A stretch of 64,000 nt of DNA, taken from positions 3,111,730 to 3,175,729 of the forward strand of contig NC_087079.1 in NCBI RefSeq assembly GCF_026151205.1. The letters run 5' to 3'. The notes under the pieces were generated by a model. That model ran no database searches. It was not told where the DNA came from and saw only the letters and a program-made list of their open reading frames with translations. Both the position numbers and the translations under genes were made by a program. This document shows, piece after piece, positions 59,701-64,000 of the stretch. Source of the stretch: Bolinopsis microptera (taxonomy: Eukaryota; Ctenophora; Tentaculata; Lobata; Bolinopsidae). The number at the start of each line of letters is the position of its first letter. Position 1 is the first letter of the stretch.

Positions 59701-60380
59701 GTGAGAAAAATGTCATCGTATGTTTTTTACATGTTTACCTTTTTTTTAAAGCTGCATTTATTCAGTGAATCGAAAAGAGAGAGAGCCAAAAAATCGGATG
59801 TATTTTTTTGAGCGTATTAATACAGTGAAAAATTGGCCATGGAACTAGTATAGAGGGTAACAGTGTTTCAGTAATCAAATCTAAGTATCACCATGGCACC
59901 CGTTCTTATTACGTAGACACAAGACACAAGACACATTCGTTAACAACATTACTGAGAATTTGTAAAAGTGTGAAGTTTTAAGTGCAACGCAAGCTTCACA
60001 AGTATAAGTAAAGGTGCAGTCAGAATTATGAGTAAGTTAAAATATTAGGCAATCATGTTTATGCACTTACAAGGATCATAACGATTATTTTGTATGTATA
60101 TTGTCTGAGCCGAAGAATATTTGCTTATAAATATATTATTATATTTATAATATATAATATCTAATATGTTAAAATGCGACAAGAAATTAGAAAATTAATA
60201 AAAATAATAATTCCTATCAAATCGCTTTAAACTATATTTTATGCACTAGAAACTAATTGGAAACTAATTGGATAAGTATTATTAATTCATTTCAGATTCT
60301 AATGCTGCATGCAAATCAACTGACGTGCTCGCATACAACAGTAAAGGAACTGAAAAACATGCTCAGTCTTCATACTCTTA
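53785..60380 (+). CDS. Leucine-rich-repeat protein, LRRC72-like, first three exons
   Basis: Exons are 53785-53940, 54236-54346 and 60296-60380, with phases 0, 0 and 1. Exon 1 starts at an ATG and reads L-Y-L-A-N-N-N-F-V-D-I-P, then L-H-V-L-W-L-N-N-N-K. Exon 2 gives I-T-E-L-Y-L-Q-Q-N-M-I, then G-A-L-K-H-L-S-C-L-Q. Exon 3 gives M-L-H-A-N-Q-L, then V-K-E-L-K-N-M-L-S-L-H-T-L. The repeats run on across junctions as one LRR fold. The short N terminus and the word order resemble LRRC72, a poorly characterised LRR protein; this is inference. A possible next exon at 60947-60997 has fitting splice sites and phase, but its residues (Q-V-Q-N-Y-E-R-N-G-Y) are not decisive. The 3' end is not found before the retrotransposon. 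Confidence 0.75.
54350..54735. other. Start of LRR gene intron 2, ATCCGG-rich stretch
   Basis: Between 54440 and 54545 the words ATCCGG and CCGGATAT recur several times in both orientations, giving local self-complementarity. No coding content recognised. Confidence 0.4.
54740..55500. repeat. Interspersed repeat, copy A of an inverted pair
   Basis: Begins with a perfect hairpin (CCCGGCCTACGGCCGGG at about 54762-54778) and ends in CAGA/CA microsatellites near 55450-55480. Its complement is found at 58500-59080: shared words include GTGGATAATTAAGTCATTAT, AAACCACTTACCACCGGCCG and TCGGCACTATACCGAAAA. No ORF. Confidence 0.75.
55501..57690. other. LRR gene intron 2, middle part
   Basis: AT-rich. 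The word GTGATTAAGTGCGCCTGCAT at about 55660 recurs at 58262, and CTGAATCGGGAACTA recurs at 58315, marking scattered pieces of the same repeat family. No exon is supported. Confidence 0.45.
57690..58170. repeat. Tandem repeats in LRR gene intron 2
   Basis: Three copies of TTTTAACTTGCGTACTACTG (57726-57790), then two copies of a roughly 135-bp unit starting CGTGAATTATCCATTGACAA (57826 and 57960) with a partial third, ending at a poly-C run (58148-58166). Within units, TTTGTAGAAT and ATCTACAAAT face each other as inverted repeats. Confidence 0.8.
58500..59080. repeat. Interspersed repeat, copy B (inverted relative to copy A)
   Basis: Begins in a GT microsatellite and ends in AATGACTTAATTATCCACGA, the reverse complement of the copy A start. 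About 3 kb separates the copies, so one transcript of the LRR gene would carry both arms. Confidence 0.75.
59081..60295. other. End of LRR gene intron 2
   Basis: A more GC-rich patch at 59380-59600 has an open minus-strand frame of 124 codons with no recognisable motif. I do not call it a gene. The rest is AT-rich. Confidence 0.4.
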
Positions 60381-61110
60381 GTAAGATGATCTTATTTTTG
60401 CACAAAACTGCAGTTTATATTAGTGTCAAGTTATTAGTTATTAATTAATTAATTAATTAATCTTTCAAACATGGTATTTTTTATTACTTATTAGTGTGTA
60501 CAATATATTTTTCTATGACTGGAATTTTGTCTGTGATTCACAGAGAATAATGAATTCGTGCTGTGTGGTAAATTAGATATCCTCTCCTAACATCTTCTTC
60601 CTATAAATACAGCTTAGCTGTCTTCGTATTTTTCACATAGTTTAATTTCGTTGGCAAGGACGCCGTGCAAACAAAATAAACTTAGTAATTAGATTTTTAC
60701 CTGCGACGTGGGCACCAATTCAAATATTTGAGTGGAAAAGGTTACATCGTAGAAGCTAGTGTGACATTTTGAACGCCGCGCATTCGTTTGTAGTGGCGTG
60801 CACGCTAATATAATATTAATATGGCTTATTCAATTCCGAAAATTTTAGTTTGTTGCATTTATAGTATTTGAAAATGATAATTTACGTAGTTTTAAAAACT
60901 GTAATCAGTTTCGAAAAATTTTAATCGTTTTTACTCATATTCGTAGGCAGCAAGCAAGTTCAAAACTATGAGAGAAATGGTTATATCCAACGTAATAGTA
61001 AGTTCGGAAAATTAGCATTGTCAACCTCAGCTAAGAAAGTGCTTGAAGTAAAGGTTCAATCGAAAATCGACGTTGTACCCGAAAATAACTACCCAAATAA
61101 TATACCTTAC
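60381..61110. other. Sequence after LRR exon 3
   Basis: AT-rich, with (TTAA)n near 60437-60460 and the weak exon candidate 60947-60997 noted with the LRR gene. Confidence 0.4.
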
Positions 61111-61118
61111 TCGGGATT

Positions 61119-61850
61119 ATTATGACCGGGATAAAGTGGCGGGTTTAGGGTAATTTCGCCATATTTTTCCCGAACCACATTTTCACCGGTCGTTAATAAA
61201 CCCGCCGACTCAGCTTTTAGAGTTCCCAAGGGGTATGGGTGCTCATATTTTAATCGTTGTCTTATATTCACTAAAGAAGACTATTGGGACACTTGTTGTA
61301 GGTTTTTCGACTTCATTTGGCTAAAATTGCAAAAAATTCACCTTTTTGCCCAATTCTTGTCATATATCCTTATTGTCAAAGTTGATTTAAATAGGCCAAT
61401 TTTTAATTTCTTAGGTATTGATTATCTCTACATAATGAAATAGGACTCAAAGTAAAAGTAACAGTTAAATTAAAACTTGAATTAATTAAAACTGTCAATA
61501 ACATGAATCAGTTTCATCAGTCATTTATTCATAATTCTAAACAATGTGAACGATGCATTCTTTCGAAGAAAATTATTTTCCATCTAGTTTGATTAACCAC
61601 GAGTCATTATTTCTGTCTACTTTCAACAATTATTGATAATTCGACTTGTTTCACAAGTTTTAGCAATGCGAAAATTTCTAAACTTGCTTATATTATCTCT
61701 GATCAGGAAATTTACATCTGAGACAAAATTTTTTCAATCTAAAATTGAAAGGTTGGACACCGGTAAAATGGCGACCGGGAAAATGTGGTGGGTTTTGAGC
61801 AATTTCGCCATATTTTTCCCGAACCATATTTTAAGCCATTCCAGTGGCGC
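61119..61850 (+). repeat. Two direct copies of a 70-bp motif before the retrotransposon ORF
   Basis: The stretch at about 61131-61193 and that at about 61772-61835 share GACCGGGA, GTGG[CT]GGGTTT and then the exact 25-bp run around TTTCGCCATATTTTTCCCGA. They lie about 640 bp apart. The second ends 55 bp before the ORF start. Confidence 0.7.
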
Positions 61851-61888
61851 AGGTGGCTCACGTGTCACATAGCCAACAGAAAAGAAAC

Positions 61889-64000
61889 ATGATGAATAGT
61901 TCTTACAGCACTAGGGTATCAGCCCCTACTTTTGTTTCTGGATGTGGAGGTGGTAATGATTTCACCAACTTAAATCCGAATGGAAGGTTGGTGAATGATG
62001 AGCCTAATCAACCTGAAACACCCAACAGCATAAACGAAAACAACAAAAAAAGTTTATTTTCATGTACCGACATTACCTGGGTAGGCACTCTTAACACTAG
62101 AACGATAAGAACTGCCCAGAGGAAACTGGAGATGGTACATCTTTTCGAGAAGAGTGGAGCAGAGATTGTAGGTATCCAAGAGCACAGGATAGTCCATGAA
62201 GAGCCTGTCAAAGTAGAGAGAGTTGGCAAGAGCAGCTATCTAATTACTTCATCAGCTACTAGGAATCGGGCCCAGGCAGCAGTGGGCGGAGTGGGATTCA
62301 TCCTAACTAGCAAGGCATTTGACGCAACTACGGAGATAACACCAGTAACGGAGAGAATCCTTAAAATATCTCTAAATGGTAATCCTAAACCAACCTTCGT
62401 CTGTGTCTACGGACCTACGGAGGCAGATAGTGTAGAAGCAGCAGAGAAGTTTCATACCGATCTAAGGTGTGCAGTCTCACAGATCCCTGCTCACAACTTC
62501 TTGGAGGTGATTGGGGATTTTAACGCTCACCTATCAAAGAGGGACGAGAATGACTTTGGTTGGTATTTCCATGAGAGAACCAACAGAAATGGGGAGCTGC
62601 TTCGGGATACTGCCCTGGAATGTAATCTGGAGATTACAAACACCAGGTTCAGAAAGAAGCGGGGTAAAATGTGGACTCACCTATCGGATGGAACCCTGAA
62701 TAAGTCTCAGATAGACTTTATTCTAGTGAGGAAGAAGTGGAGGAACAGTGTCAAAAACACTGAAGTCTACAGCTTCTTTAGTACACTGGGTACTGATCAT
62801 AGATTTGTTTTGTCTAAGATCAAGCTATCTCTTCGACGAGCAAAAAAGCAACCCAAGAAAACCTGGTATAATTGGGGAGCACTTAAATCGGATGAAGACC
62901 TACAGAAGAGATACGCAGTAGAAGTCAAGAATCGGTACTCTGCTCTATGCGAGCAAACCGATGAAAGTGAGGTTACGGAACTGTATGGGCATTTTGTTGA
63001 TGCGATTGCTGATACCAACAAAGCCATACTGCCTAAGAGAGAAAAGAAGAGACGTGACGATTTCGCGGGTGATCAGCGAGTTGAAAACGTGCGTACAGCC
63101 CTGCAGCAAGCAGAGACTGTCTATCACCGGGATCCTAGTGAAGACAGTCGATTGTCTGTTAACCTACTAAAAACTGAACTGGATCAGGTGTACCAGGACA
63201 TCTTTGAAGAAGATCTAGTTGCCAAGGTTAGAAGGGTCGAAATGGCTGCAGACAGATGCAAAAACAAAGAAAGTTGGAATGTCATTAATGAGATAACTGG
63301 CAGGAAGGCCAAGGGGGCAACTCAAATAAGGGGCAACGGAGCCGAAGAAAGGAAGGAAAATTGGCTTAGGCATTTCACGAATCTGCTAGGGAGTACACCT
63401 GATGTAGAAAACGAGCATCCTAGGATCGAGACTCAATTTGAAGGACTCAACATCAGTACAGAACCTTTTACTCTTGAGGAGCTTAAAGCTGCTAAACACA
63501 GGATAAAAGAAGGTAAAGCACCAGGTGATGACGGCATACCACCTGAAGTCCTCAAAAGGTGCGACCTGGATGAAATCGTGCTGTCCTTCTGCAACAAAGC
63601 CCTGACAGATGGTATTGCGCCAGATCAGTGGAGGATAAGCAACATCATCCCGGTCCCCAAAAAGGGAGACTTGACAAACCCTGGAAACTGGAGGGGGATA
63701 TCTTTGACTTCACTTGTAGCTAAGACTCTTAATAGAATGGTGCTTAATAGGATCCAGCCGGCTATAGAGGGGGTACTTAGGGACACTCAGAATGGTTTTC
63801 GGGAAGGACGGTCCACTACTAGTCATATCTTGGCACTCAGAAGGATTCTAGAGGGGGCTAGACAGAGAAATTTACCGGCAGCTATGGTGTTTGTTGATTT
63901 TAAGAAGGCCTTTGATTCACTTCACCGGGGAATTTTGATGCAAATACTAAAGGCCTATGGAATACCGGACAGTATTGTAGATATCATTAATCTACTCTAT
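61889..64000 (+). CDS. APE-type non-LTR retrotransposon ORF (endonuclease and reverse transcriptase), partial
   Basis: The ATG-ATG pair at 61889 opens 704 codons with no stop, running off the window. After about 65 residues the endonuclease begins: G-T-L-N-T-R-T-I-R, the metal-binding glutamate in G-I-Q-E-H-R-I (about residue 99), Y-G-P-T, G-D-F-N-A-H (about 210), S-Q-I-D-F-I-L and G-T-D-H-R-F (about 300). The reverse transcriptase follows with K-A-P-G-D-D-G-I-P-P-E-V-L, N-W-R-G-I-S-L, N-G-F-R-E-G-R-S-T and motif A V-D-F-K-K-A-F-D-S (669-677). The Y-x-D-D motif would lie just past the end. The type (RTE/CR1-like versus other APE clades) cannot be fixed from this part. Catalytic residues are intact, so it may be a young copy. 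Confidence 0.88.
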   Translation, partial: MMNSSYSTRVSAPTFVSGCGGGNDFTNLNPNGRLVNDEPNQPETPNSINENNKKSLFSCTDITWVGTLNTRTIRTAQRKLEMVHLFEKSGAEIVGIQEHRIVHEEPVKVERVGKSSYLITSSATRNRAQAAVGGVGFILTSKAFDATTEITPVTERILKISLNGNPKPTFVCVYGPTEADSVEAAEKFHTDLRCAVSQIPAHNFLEVIGDFNAHLSKRDENDFGWYFHERTNRNGELLRDTALECNLEITNTRFRKKRGKMWTHLSDGTLNKSQIDFILVRKKWRNSVKNTEVYSFFSTLGTDHRFVLSKIKLSLRRAKKQPKKTWYNWGALKSDEDLQKRYAVEVKNRYSALCEQTDESEVTELYGHFVDAIADTNKAILPKREKKRRDDFAGDQRVENVRTALQQAETVYHRDPSEDSRLSVNLLKTELDQVYQDIFEEDLVAKVRRVEMAADRCKNKESWNVINEITGRKAKGATQIRGNGAEERKENWLRHFTNLLGSTPDVENEHPRIETQFEGLNISTEPFTLEELKAAKHRIKEGKAPGDDGIPPEVLKRCDLDEIVLSFCNKALTDGIAPDQWRISNIIPVPKKGDLTNPGNWRGISLTSLVAKTLNRMVLNRIQPAIEGVLRDTQNGFREGRSTTSHILALRRILEGARQRNLPAAMVFVDFKKAFDSLHRGILMQILKAYGIPDSIVDIINLLY

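Overview
This is invertebrate metazoan nuclear DNA: AT-rich, with long introns, GT-AG exons and many tandem repeats. A cnidarian is my best guess, from a pentraxin with a cnidarian-style tail, intact RLE-type and APE-type non-LTR retrotransposons, and intron-rich animal genes. The species cannot be fixed from the sequence.

Layout. (1) 1-31836, minus strand: the 5' part of a MEGF8-like receptor gene. I joined 26 coding exons (1122 codons). Every splice junction keeps phase, and the 3' end lies beyond position 1. Its introns are filled by minisatellites of 44, 42, 41, 31, 22 and 16 bp and a 125-bp higher-order array. Several of these units contain a copy of the neighbouring exon's own splice site. 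(2) 21733-22954, plus strand: a pentraxin gene or young pseudogene nested in MEGF8 intron 9. (3) 31890-38765: mobile DNA. It holds a decayed Tc1/mariner-like transposase, a LINE 3' end, a complete PHD-finger/RT/RLE retrotransposon ORF, and a 1.5-kb TTAA-flanked element with a giant internal palindrome. (4) 38766-47700: gene-poor. It has a GC-rich hairpin cluster, a tRNA-like sequence between direct repeats, a candidate small two-exon gene, and a 0.95-kb (CCCCTCTA)n tract that is G-quadruplex-prone on the minus strand. (5) 47710-52686, minus strand: a six-exon gene joining four tandemly duplicated coiled-coil exons to a multipass membrane protein resembling the XK-related family. (6) 53785-60380, plus strand: three exons of a leucine-rich-repeat gene resembling LRRC72, with a long intron carrying two inverted copies of a roughly 0.6-kb repeat. 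(7) 61889-64000, plus strand: an uninterrupted APE-endonuclease/RT retrotransposon ORF running off the window.

Most striking observation: in the MEGF8-like gene, tandem amplification has repeatedly seized exon/intron boundaries. The 10.4-kb array alone repeats, about 236 times, a 27-nt in-frame exon end bounded by AG and GT. Long open frames inside the 22-bp and 8-bp arrays are repeat artefacts, not genes.
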